From OLB11 sp041392835 (GTDB lineage: Bacteria; Bacteroidota; Bacteroidia; Chitinophagales; Chitinophagaceae): a stretch of DNA of 64,000 bases. The stretch is from positions 62,001-126,000 of the forward strand of contig JAWKLF010000001.1 in NCBI GenBank assembly GCA_041392835.1. Reading direction: 5' to 3'. A program made the position numbers and the translations under genes. How positions within the stretch are numbered: the stretch's first letter is position 1; every line of letters starts with the position of its first letter. Positions 36,342-49,856 of the stretch are shown piece after piece. The notes beneath the pieces are model-generated. The model was not told where the DNA came from, searched no databases, and saw only the letters and a program-made list of their open reading frames with translations.

Positions 36342-38186
36342 TTGCGATTCAATATAAAAAAAATTATAAGCCTTTTGGTTGAGACTATCAGACGCTTTCC
36401 TTTACCAATTCTTTTTGCAACAATATCATTTATAGCTTTTATATATCAGACACATTTTTTAGACGCTTCAAACTATTGGAGTAAAAACCACAGATTGTCA
36501 AAGCTAATATACGAGTCTATCTCTGCTATATCACTTTATTTTGCTTTCGATGTCTTTGCAGAAGTACAGCAAGCTAAACGAAGTAAGCGATTGGGTTTAT
36601 ATCTGCTCGGGTTTTGTATTCTTGGGATGCATTATTATTCTATTAAGCCAAGTGTTTTTAATATAGATGAAATATTTCTTTCCCGATATTTAATCTTCTT
36701 TGTGGCATACCATTTACTAATAGCATGTGTAGCATTTTATAAAACCTCAGACCTTAAAAGTTTTTGGAATTACAATTATTATTTATTCTCAAATTTTATT
36801 TTATATCTATTATTATGCCTTGCTTTATACATTGGATTGGGAGGTGCATTGTTAGCTATTGATAAATTGTTTAAAGTTCATATTACTAGTACATATTACA
36901 GTGATTTAGCAGCTTTCATTTTTATATGGGTATTTACAATTCTATATTTAATTGACATCCCTTCAAGTTTTGAAAAATTCAAAGAACCCTTTTTGTATAA
37001 AAAAACTACAAGGGTTTTTATACAATATATACTTTTGCCAATTGAGATTGTTTATTTATGTATTTTATATTTTTATTTAATACAAATAGTCATTACCAAT
37101 AAAATTCCGAGTGGTTGGATGTGCGTACCAGTATTGATTGCAGCTATACTTGGCATACTTGCCTATTTATTAGCCTATCCACTAAAATCCGAAAATAACT
37201 ATAAGCCAATACGGTTTTTTACAAGTAAATTTTTTTATGTCTTGTTGCCATTATTAGCTCTATACATAATTGCTATTTACAAAAGAATAAAAGCTTACGG
37301 TATTACAGAAGATAGATATATTATAGTACTATTAGGCGTTTGGTTAGTGGCTATATCTATTTACTTTATTATATCCAAAATGGATAATATTATCATTATA
37401 CCCACTAGCCTTTTTATACTTTTATTTGTTGGTGCTATAGGTCCTTGGGGCATGTTTCAGCTTAGCGCACAAAATCAAATTATGAGACTTGAACGATTAT
37501 TAAAAAGGAATCACCTCTTAATAAATAAACAACTCATCAATGAAGATAAGAAGCATCCTATAAATAAAGAAGATGCACAAAGCATTAGCTCTATAATTGA
37601 TTTTTTAAATAATAGAGGAAGTATAAATAACATCACACATTGGCTAAATGATTCTCAAAAAAATATTTTTGAAAGAGCAATTAAGAACGACGAAATTTAC
37701 AAAGTAAAGTCAATTTTTAGCAGCCTTAATCTATCCGAAATTATGCCAAAGCAAGTGACGATATTGCAGGACAAAGAACTATTAAAAGAACAAAAAATAA
37801 ATACAGAACCTTATAAATCAATTTCATTTTTTTCAACAAATAATCAATCCGAATCGCTAAACAAAACCATGTTGGGTCCAGAAGAAATTATTATACTTGC
37901 CGCACAGGACACACTATTTGTTATAAGTATAGATAGTGTTTTAAAGCAACTCAATGCCGCATGTTTACAAAATAATACAGAGCAAAAAGAATACAGAGAT
38001 AAAAATGAGCAAACATTTCAATTGGATAATCCCAATCAAGAAGAAATCTATAAATTAAACTATGAATCTTGTTTATTTAAAAGCACAGCCACAAACATGC
38101 TAATTCAAGAATTGCAATACACAAAAAATAAAGATAGTAGTATAACAATTGAGCAATTACAGGGCTTTCTATTGGAAAATAGATAA
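36342..38186 (+). CDS. DUF4153 family membrane protein
   Basis: A 614-residue protein. Residues 1 to about 385 have 11-12 hydrophobic segments in the DUF4153 pattern (RFPLPILFATISFIAF, LCLALYIGLGGALLAIDKLF, ALYIIAIYKRIKAYGITEDRY). The family hallmark Y-G-I-T-E-x-R-Y is present. Residues about 400-614 are a hydrophilic tail. No function is established for the family. The only plausible start is TTG at 36342 (MRFNIKKI). It is transcribed divergently from the peroxidase and just before the rRNA operon, with no obvious terminator between. Confidence 0.82.
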   Translation: MRFNIKKIISLLVETIRRFPLPILFATISFIAFIYQTHFLDASNYWSKNHRLSKLIYESISAISLYFAFDVFAEVQQAKRSKRLGLYLLGFCILGMHYYSIKPSVFNIDEIFLSRYLIFFVAYHLLIACVAFYKTSDLKSFWNYNYYLFSNFILYLLLCLALYIGLGGALLAIDKLFKVHITSTYYSDLAAFIFIWVFTILYLIDIPSSFEKFKEPFLYKKTTRVFIQYILLPIEIVYLCILYFYLIQIVITNKIPSGWMCVPVLIAAILGILAYLLAYPLKSENNYKPIRFFTSKFFYVLLPLLALYIIAIYKRIKAYGITEDRYIIVLLGVWLVAISIYFIISKMDNIIIIPTSLFILLFVGAIGPWGMFQLSAQNQIMRLERLLKRNHLLINKQLINEDKKHPINKEDAQSISSIIDFLNNRGSINNITHWLNDSQKNIFERAIKNDEIYKVKSIFSSLNLSEIMPKQVTILQDKELLKEQKINTEPYKSISFFSTNNQSESLNKTMLGPEEIIILAAQDTLFVISIDSVLKQLNAACLQNNTEQKEYRDKNEQTFQLDNPNQEEIYKLNYESCLFKSTATNMLIQELQYTKNKDSSITIEQLQGFLLENR

Positions 38187-38276
38187 AAACTACATTTATT
38201 TTTTGAAGAATTACCTCATTAAAAAAAGGTCTAAACAATGCAAATAACAATTCATTACCACAAAATCGAAAATATA

Positions 38277-38307
38277 TTTGGTCATTAACGAATGTTAACT
38301 ACCTTTG
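38277..38307 (+). promoter_or_regulatory. rRNA operon promoter P1
   Basis: TTTG (38277-38280), 19 bases, TACCTTTG (38300-38307), followed by CACTCCC. The spacer holds CATTAACGAATGTTAA, a near-palindrome (38283-38298) resembling the perfect one at 3211-3228. An A-rich tract upstream may serve as UP element. Confidence 0.8.
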
Positions 38308-38392
38308 CACTCCCAATTCAAAAACGGGAACAGTTCTTTAAAGGAAAAGCGAAAATCCAAACAAAAAAAAATGAATAATTTTTTAAATAAAA

Positions 38393-38423
38393 TTTGGAAA
38401 TAAAAAAAAACGCCTTACCTTTG
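38393..38423 (+). promoter_or_regulatory. rRNA operon promoter P2
   Basis: TTTG (38393-38396), 19 bases, TACCTTTG (38416-38423), again followed by CACTCCC. It lies 116 bases after P1 with the same spacing and the same 15-base -7/start block, so the pair looks duplicated. A boxA-like TCTTTGAAAG (38464-38473) follows. Confidence 0.8.
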
Positions 38424-38584
38424 CACTCCCTTACAAAATAAGGGATTTAAAAAAGAAAAAAGATCTTTGAAAGATGGAAACAGCAGAACTTGAAACGAAA
38501 GTTTTAAACAGGTAATTCTTAGCTAAATTTAATTAACAGATTTTCTAATTTCTATATGAGATTAGTCAGAATCAAAACTCATTT

Positions 38585-40110
<1,526 letters not shown>

Positions 40111-40289
40111 TTAGAGCACTTACTTCGTTTCGATGAAGTACATAAGATTACCTCTGTTGTTTCCACCATCTTTCAATTGATTTTAAATATATTTAGCTCT
40201 TTTACATTTATATTGTGGTCAGATATTTTTGAGCAAGCAAGCTTCAAATATTGCACCTAACTTTTTAGTATTAGCAATATCACTAATAT

Positions 40290-40363
40290 TGGCTCGTAGC
40301 TCAGTTGGTTAGAGCGCTACACTGATAATGTAGAGGTCCCCAGTTCAAATCTGGGCGGGCCAA
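40290..40363 (+). tRNA. tRNA-Ile (GAT)
   Basis: 74 bases, no encoded CCA. Acceptor TGGCTCG pairs with CGGGCCA; the D arm is GCTCAGTTGGTTAGAGC, anticodon stem CTACA/TGTAG with loop CTGATAA giving anticodon GAT, and the T arm CCCAG-TTCAAAT-CTGGG. It lies in the 16S-23S spacer. Confidence 0.95.
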
Positions 40364-40485
40364 CTCTCATGTAGTATTGAATATTTTTTATATTCTCCTC
40401 AAGCTTATTTCCAACTTAAACCTAAATTTTTAATCACATACCCACACTAAACTCACACACACAAACCCACACCCAAACCATATAC

Positions 40486-40559
40486 GGGGGGTTAGCTCAG
40501 CTGGCTAGAGCATCTGCCTTGCACGCAGAGGGTCATCGGTTCGACTCCGATATCCTCCA
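40486..40559 (+). tRNA. tRNA-Ala (TGC)
   Basis: 74 bases, no encoded CCA. Acceptor GGGGGGT pairs with ATCCTCC; the anticodon arm CTGCC-TTGCACG-CAGAG region gives anticodon TGC, and the T arm is ATCGG-TTCGACT-CCGAT. Second tRNA of the rRNA spacer, the usual Ile-Ala order. Confidence 0.95.
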
Positions 40560-40677
40560 CAAACAAAATAAATGTAGTAGACTTATAAAGTTCTTTATTT
40601 TATGATGTCGTTTTAAGACGTAGAGCTCATAACTCAAACATCAGCAAAAATCTTTGTCGATTTTATATCAACATTGA

Positions 40678-40690
40678 TAAGCTCTTTGAC
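40678..40690 (+). promoter_or_regulatory. boxA-like antitermination signal before 23S
   Basis: TAAGCTCTTTGAC resembles the boxA consensus TGCTCTTTAACA and lies 67 bases before the 23S gene. BoxA is the RNA site of the NusB-S10 pair, and nusB in this window is disrupted. Confidence 0.5.
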
Positions 40691-40756
40691 ATATTGGAAA
40701 ATCATCGAAATGTATAATTTCGAAAGCAAACAAAAATATATATTATATATAAACTT

Positions 40757-43626
<2,870 letters not shown>

Positions 43627-43742
43627 TTTTTTTTTTCAATTATACATTTCGAATCCAATATGTTAATCTTATTGTTTTAACTCTAACTATCTTTTTTAAT
43701 TTAGCGTGAACATAAATTATTAATATGAGTTAAAATTTACCT

Positions 43743-43854
<112 letters not shown>

Positions 43855-43860
43855 TTATTG

Positions 43861-43888
43861 ACCCCGACTTTTGTCGGGGTTTTTTTTT
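43861..43888 (+). terminator. rRNA operon terminator
   Basis: An 8-bp stem ACCCCGAC / GTCGGGGT with loop TTTT, followed by eight or more T. Confidence 0.93.
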
Positions 43889-43918
43889 CAAAAACAGATA
43901 AAATATTTATTTACTTTA

Positions 43919-43950
43919 TTTGGAAGTTGAAAAATTGTATAGTTATTTTG
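43919..43950 (+). promoter_or_regulatory. promoter of tRNA-Leu
   Basis: TTTG (43919-43922), 20 bases, TTATTTTG (43943-43950), one mismatch from TAnnTTTG. The tRNA begins 13 bases downstream, after the rRNA terminator. Confidence 0.5.
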
Positions 43951-43962
43951 CAAACCCTAAAA

Positions 43963-44043
43963 GCGGGCGTGGCGAAATTGGTAGACGCGCTAGACTTAGG
44001 ATCTAGTGTCTTCGACATGGGGGTTCGAGTCCCTCCGCCCGCA
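43963..44043 (+). tRNA. tRNA-Leu (TAG)
   Basis: A class II tRNA of 81 bases without CCA. Acceptor GCGGGCG pairs with CGCCCGC, anticodon stem CTAGA/TCTAG with loop CTTAGGA gives TAG, a long variable arm (TGTCTTCGACA) follows, and the T arm is GGGGG-TTCGAGT-CCCTC. Confidence 0.95.
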
Positions 44044-44044
44044 C

Positions 44045-44074
44045 AAAAAAGCCCTTAAATGGGCTATTTTTTTT
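44045..44074 (+). terminator. terminator after tRNA-Leu
   Basis: Stem AGCCC / GGGCT with loop TTAAAT, an A run before and a T run after, 20 bases before tig. Confidence 0.75.
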
Positions 44075-44093
44075 CTTAAATTAAAAACTCAAT

Positions 44094-45437
44094 ATGCCAA
44101 GTATTCAAACAGAACTATTATCACCCAATCATCAAAAAGTTTCAATCCGATTGCAAGCCGATGACTATGCAAAGGATATAAATAAATCAATTTCTAATTA
44201 TGCTTTAAAAGCTAACATACCAGGATTTAGACAAGGTAAGGTTCCAATTGGCATGATAAAGAAAATGTATGGTAATTCCATTTTTGAAGATGAAGTATTG
44301 AAAGTTGTTTCTAGAGTTTTTGAAAACTATTTAGTTGAAAATAAAATTAATTTTTTAGCAAGACCGTTGCCTTTGCCACATCAAAATAATTTAGATCTAA
44401 ATGCAATGGGAGATTTGCTTTTTGAATTTGAATATGCCGAACGTCCAACTTTAGATTTGAATTTTTTGAATCAGACTTTTGAAAAGTATCAAGTACAAAT
44501 TTCGCAAGATGAACTGGATAAAGAAATTGATTATATGCTAACAAATAGTGGCTCTTTGAACGATGTAGAAGCTTTAACAAGTGAGGAATATGTGGTTGAA
44601 TTTTCGTTAAGAAAAGTAGGCGAAGATAAAGTACTTACTGATAAGAATAAGCAGCTACTATTAAAAGCTTTTAATAAGCAAGCTAAAACAATTTTAGAAG
44701 GTCAAAAGAAAGGTTTTGAATTTTCGCTGGTACTTCAGGATATGTTTGAAAAAGATTTTTTAGACGCTTTAGTTAATGAACTAGACGTTACTGATACTAT
44801 AAATGATCTCTATGTATTGTCAGTTATAAATATTTCAGAAATAATTAAAGCTGAAATGAATGAAGAGACATATTTAAAGATTTTTCCTAATTTGAAAATT
44901 GCAAATGAAGAAGAGTTTGTGAGTGCTGTAAAAAATGATTTACTTAATTATTGGGAGAAGCAAGCAACAACCAAATTTCATAATGACATTTTTGAATATG
45001 CAGTACATAATACCCCATTTGAAATACCACAAGCTTTTTTTAAAAGATGGTTGCAGATTGCTGGAGAAAAATTAAAAACCAGTGAAGAAGTTGAAAAAGA
45101 ATATGGCTCTTTTGAACACGGATTAAGATGGCAATTGATTAGTGAAGAACTTTCAAAAAAATATAATATTTCTATTTCAAAAGAAGAAATAGAGGATGCA
45201 GTAAGACAAGAAATATTTGGATACTTTGGTGGTGCTATTTCTTTAGAAAATCAAGATTTAAGCTGGGTTGATAATATAGTTGAAAAACAAATGAAAGATG
45301 AAAACTATGTTAGTCAGACTGTAAATAAAATTCAATATGTAAAATTGTTTAATCAAATTGAAGAGGTCATTAAAATTAATGAAAAGTCTATTTCTATTGA
45401 AGAATTTGTCAAATTACCACATAATCACCACCATTAG
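44094..45437 (+). CDS. tig: trigger factor
   Basis: A 447-residue ribosome-bound chaperone. The N-terminal ribosome-binding domain has the signature ANIPGFRQGKVPIGMIKKMYG (about 40-60). The middle is the region of the FKBP-like domain, but its usual prolyl-isomerase residues are hard to recognise, as is common in Bacteroidota. The C-terminal helical arms run from about 250 to 430. The protein ends in a His-rich tail (NHHH). Without the strict PPIase motif it probably acts as a holding chaperone only. Confidence 0.93.
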   Translation: MPSIQTELLSPNHQKVSIRLQADDYAKDINKSISNYALKANIPGFRQGKVPIGMIKKMYGNSIFEDEVLKVVSRVFENYLVENKINFLARPLPLPHQNNLDLNAMGDLLFEFEYAERPTLDLNFLNQTFEKYQVQISQDELDKEIDYMLTNSGSLNDVEALTSEEYVVEFSLRKVGEDKVLTDKNKQLLLKAFNKQAKTILEGQKKGFEFSLVLQDMFEKDFLDALVNELDVTDTINDLYVLSVINISEIIKAEMNEETYLKIFPNLKIANEEEFVSAVKNDLLNYWEKQATTKFHNDIFEYAVHNTPFEIPQAFFKRWLQIAGEKLKTSEEVEKEYGSFEHGLRWQLISEELSKKYNISISKEEIEDAVRQEIFGYFGGAISLENQDLSWVDNIVEKQMKDENYVSQTVNKIQYVKLFNQIEEVIKINEKSISIEEFVKLPHNHHH

Positions 45438-45550
45438 TTTTTTACATTACCTCAAATATTCTTTTGTTTATCTCATGTAAAAGCAAATGTTTTGTTTATA
45501 TTTTTTTTTTAACTAACTTAGCTACATTAATTTTTAAAAATAAAAATACC

Positions 45551-48329
45551 ATGAATTTAAGAAATTCTATTTTAGGCTTATCTGCTACTTTTATTGCAGT
45601 TTCGGCTTTCTTTTTAAAACCTACATTAACTCCCAACCAAGATAGTCTTAAACTTGAAAGTTTATATGGTGAAGAAGATGAAAAGGAAAAGAAAGAAAGT
45701 ATAGCTGGGGCTTTGGCTTGGTCGAAATTAATAAAAGCAAACCAAGTTACAGGTACAATAGATTATCAAGATGTAATCTCTGCCAGAAAAGCAGCTCAAA
45801 TAAAATTTGAAGACGCCAAAAGAAAACCAGAGCTTTTGATAATATGATATGGGAAGAACGTGGTCCTAATAATATTGGAGGAAGAACTAGAGCACTAATA
45901 TATGATAAAAATATACCTAACAAATTATTTATGGGTGGCTCCAGTGGCGGTCTTTGGACTTCTACTAACAATGGCAATACATGGTCAAAAGTAGAGAATA
46001 CAGATATGACTTCTGCTATTAGCATATGTTCTATAACGCAAGCAGCAAATGGCGACATATATTATGGAACTGGTGAAGGACATTATTCTTCAACAGGAAA
46101 TTTTGGCGGTGGCCAATTGGGAGAAGGTATTTGGAAATCTACAGATGGTGGTGTTTCCTTCACACATCTTAACTCTACTACTCCATCAAATGCTAATCAC
46201 CATCTGATGTGTGGGCTTTTGTAGACAAAATGGTAGCAAGTCCTTCAAATGCAGATTTAATATTTGCTGCTACAAGTGGAGGATTAAAAATAACACAAAA
46301 TGCTGGAACTACTTGGGCAAAACCAAGTACACTCACTACCTCAGCAAGAATAAACGATTTAGAAATATCTACAGATGGTTCAGTTGTTTTAGCAACTACG
46401 TCAAGCGCTTTTTATGTATCTACAGATGGTGGAACCACATTCTCTTCAAACAAAATGGGTGCTAACGGTCTACCGTCTTCTGCTAGTAGAGTAGAAGTTG
46501 CTATTGCACCGAGTAATAAAGATGTTTGGTATTTAGTAACTTCATCGGGTTCAAATGGTGGTGGAATTTATAAAACTACAGATGCTGGTGCCTCTTGGAC
46601 AACATTGGGCATTTTTGGATTAGAGAATTTTTCTCCACTTGGAGATCAAGGAACTTATGATATAGCTTTAGGCGTTCATCCTACAATTCCGGATATGGTT
46701 TATTTAGGAGGACAGTTACACTTGATGCGTTACATACCTTCAATAGGATGGCATACTATTGCCTATGCTAATGCTAATGCTTTCTTTGGAGGGTATGTAC
46801 ATGCAGATATGCACGGTATAGTGTTTAATCCTAATGATCCTGAAAATATGAATGTTATATGTGATGGTGGATTTTTTAGAACACAAAATGCATCAGCTAC
46901 ATCGCCATTCTTTTCTGAACAAAATAATAGTTATAACACTATACAATGCTATGGTGTAGCAGCAAACCGTTTAGGGCATATTGTTTATGGAGCTCAAGAT
47001 AATGGAAGCGGATATATTGGTAATACACCTAATAGCCCTCTATTTTCAAGAAAAGTAGTTAGAGGTGATGGAACTCGTGGAGCTTTGAGTGATTTGCAAC
47101 CCAATATTGTAATTTCTTCGAGAATAAATGGTGCGCTGTTGCGCGCTACTGATGGAGGTGCAACTACATCTTCATTTAATTCTTTCTTTGATAAGAATAT
47201 CGATACAGACGATCCTTCAGATGGTTTGCCCAATGGACACGGATTAAATCAATCTAATGAAGCACTTTGGGTTTCTCCTGTAGATTATATTGAGAAAAAA
47301 ATAAATGATTCAACAAATAGAGGCGTATTATTATTAGGTACAAACGATTATATATGTATGACTCAACGTGCTTTGGGTGGTTTGCCTATTTGGTTTAAAT
47401 TATTCGTAAGTAATGATAAAGGTTTTTCGGCTGTAACTGTCTCAAAAGATGCCAAAACAGTATATGCTGGAACAGCTTCTGGACAAGTATATCGTATAGA
47501 TGTACCTAGTTTGTTGGATACTGTTTATAAGTATAATGACGAAACAACAAATTTAGAGTCTTCGGGTTCATTACAATTAGACCAAATTACAAGTACATTG
47601 ATTGGCACTTTTTCTAATAGATATATTACTGATATAGCTTGTGATGCAACTGGAAACGTTATATGCGTTACCTTGGGCAACTATGGAAACACTGATTATA
47701 TATACAAGTCCACTAACGCAAAATCTGCAACTCCAACATTTAATAGCATAACAAGTGATTTGCCTAAAATGCCTGTGTATTCTGTGGTATGTGTAAAAGG
47801 TTCTCCAACAAAATATATAATTGGTACTGAATTGGGATTATATGGTTCTTCAGATGGAGGTTCATCATGGAATGATATCAATGTAAATTTTTCAGGAAAT
47901 AGTAGCACGTATCATCCTCGTGTAGCAACTTATGAAGTTATTGAAAAAACAAGATTAGAAGAAAATGGTAGCGTAGCTTATTCTGAATCTATTATATATT
48001 CTGGCACACATGGTCGAGGTGTATTTCGTTCAAAATCTTTAGCTACACAATGGCCTGTAAAAGTCAATGATGTACCTGAAAACCTTACTAAATTGACATT
48101 ATACCCTAACCCAGCTAGTAGTAATCTAAATATAGATTTTGGTAAAGAATTGGCAGGGCAAACCCATATAGCTGTATATACTCTTACAGGAAGTTTGGCA
48201 TATAGAACTAGTTTTAATGATACTAAGAAATCTATTCAATTGCCAGTTAATAGCCTTAGTCCTGGTGCATATGTAGTATATGTAAATAACAATGGAAATA
48301 AGTTCTCAAATACGTTTATAAAACAATAA
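45551..48329 (+). pseudogene. BNR/sortilin-like repeat T9SS protein, two frameshifts
   Basis: One gene in three frames. Part 1 starts MNLRNSILGLSATFIAVSAFF (signal peptide) and runs to about 45820. Part 2 holds FDNMIWEERGPNNIGGRTRAL, GGLWTSTNNGNTW and GIWKSTDGGVSF and ends in the wrong frame near 46200. Part 3, from PSDVWAFVDKM, carries further BNR-like repeats (IYKTTDAGASWTTLG, LYGSSDGGSSWND) and a T9SS sorting domain (LYPNPASSNLNIDF, LSPGAYVVYVNNNG). Each junction lacks one base: in an A run near 45817-45826 and near 46196-46203. Repaired, it would be about 927 residues, a surface-exported ten-blade-type propeller of unknown substrate. Confidence 0.85.
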
Positions 48330-48350
48330 GCGAAAAGCTAAAAATAAAAA

Positions 48351-48384
48351 AAGAGGCCATTCGGATAGGATGGCCTCTTTTTTT
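48351..48384. terminator. bidirectional terminator between the BNR gene and pyrC
   Basis: A 10-bp stem AAGAGGCCAT / ATGGCCTCTT flanked by A on the left and T on the right, between two convergent genes. It can serve both. Confidence 0.85.
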
Positions 48385-48449
48385 AATGAACATTTTTTAG
48401 AAAGGGTAATGGGGTTATTCGCTCAAATATACAAAATAATGTTTGCTAG

Positions 48450-49799
48450 TTATATTCTGTCAAAACTCAATTTTTGACTATTTTTTTCATGCGTTATATT
48501 GCCTTCATGAAAAACCCTAGTGCCGTTTACCCATGTAGATACTATTGTAGACGGAAAAATATGACCTTCAAATGGACTCCAGTTGGCTTTATATAGTATA
48601 TTTTTTTTAGTAACATTTTGTACTTGATTTAAATTGACTAAAACCGCATCGGCAAAATAACCCTCTTTGATAAATCCTCTATTAAAAATATTGAAACATA
48701 TAGCAGGTGCATGCGAAGCCTTTTCAACTATTTTTTCTAATGAAATACGACCAGCTTTATAAGACTCTAAAAGTATTTGAAGACTGTGTTGTACTAATGG
48801 AACTCCAGCGGGAGCTTCAAGATAGGATTTTGACTTTTCGTCCCATGTGTGCGGTGCATGGTCAGTTGCAATTATATCTAATTTGTCATCAAGGAGTGCT
48901 TTCCAAAGTATTTCTTTATGCTCAGGCGATTTAATTGCTGGGTTGCATTTTATTAAATTGCCATAAGTAGCGTAATCATCTGAAGTGAAATGTAAATGAT
49001 GAACACATACTTCAGAGGTTATTCTTTTTTCATGCAAAGGCAGCATGTTAGAAAATAATTCAGTTTCGCGGGCAGTACTAATATGTAGTATGTGCAAACG
49101 AGTATTATATTTTTTAGCTAATTGAATGGCAAATAAAGATGATTCAAAGCAGGCTTCTTCATTTCTAATGATAGGATGAAAAGAAGCATGGTTAATATCG
49201 ATATGTTCATGGATTAATGAATCTTTATTGCTTTTAATAATACCCTCTGATTCGCAATGAGTAGCAATAAGGACTTGACTTTCAGAAAAAATCTTTTCTA
49301 AGGTAACGATGTTGTCTACTAACATATTGCCCGTGCTGGAACCCATAAAAATTTTTAGACCACAGATGTCATTTTTATGATTATTGATTTCTAAAGCTTG
49401 ATTTGCTGTATCATTTCCGACACCTAAAAAAAAACTATAATTTGCAAATGAGCTAGCTCTGGCTATTTCATTTTTTTTATTTAATAAATCAACATTTAGG
49501 GTAGGAGGAACTACATTCGGCATTTCCATAAAAGAAGTAACACCACCAGCAACAGCAGCCATAGACTCTGATCCTATAGTTGCTTTATGCGTTAACCCTG
49601 GCTCTCGAAAGTGTACTTGATCATCTATCAAACCTGGAAGCAACACCAAGCCCTCACCATTGATTTCTTGTGCATGCTGTACATCAATACTTGAGGCTAT
49701 ACGTTCAAATCGTTCATCTTGTATTAATACATCTTGGTGCAGACTTTTGCCCTCATTGACTACTAATACATTCTTAATAATTGTTTTTGGCATACGCAA
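48450..49799 (-). CDS. pyrC: dihydroorotase
   Basis: A 449-residue class I dihydroorotase of the Bacteroidota type. The metal region is IDDQVHFREPGLTHK, with Gln61 where most bacteria have the first His; the same IDDQVHFREPG is found in homologues of the phylum. The carboxylated Lys (GLKIFMGSSTGNML), ATHCE, LHILHIS and the catalytic Asp in IATDHAPH are all present. It converts N-carbamoyl-aspartate to dihydroorotate in pyrimidine synthesis. This is the copy expected to be active, unlike the one at 8814-10067. It converges on the BNR gene across a shared terminator. Confidence 0.93.
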   Translation of the reverse strand: MRMPKTIIKNVLVVNEGKSLHQDVLIQDERFERIASSIDVQHAQEINGEGLVLLPGLIDDQVHFREPGLTHKATIGSESMAAVAGGVTSFMEMPNVVPPTLNVDLLNKKNEIARASSFANYSFFLGVGNDTANQALEINNHKNDICGLKIFMGSSTGNMLVDNIVTLEKIFSESQVLIATHCESEGIIKSNKDSLIHEHIDINHASFHPIIRNEEACFESSLFAIQLAKKYNTRLHILHISTARETELFSNMLPLHEKRITSEVCVHHLHFTSDDYATYGNLIKCNPAIKSPEHKEILWKALLDDKLDIIATDHAPHTWDEKSKSYLEAPAGVPLVQHSLQILLESYKAGRISLEKIVEKASHAPAICFNIFNRGFIKEGYFADAVLVNLNQVQNVTKKNILYKANWSPFEGHIFPSTIVSTWVNGTRVFHEGNITHEKNSQKLSFDRI

Positions 49800-49856
49800 T
49801 ATTTTTATGCTGAAAAAGTAAATTTAACTACCTTTAGCCTTTAAATTTTAGAATAA

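Noticed and set aside
45844..46224. Separate 126-residue protein
   Set aside because: It is the middle of one BNR-repeat protein; signal peptide and sorting domain lie in the other two frames.
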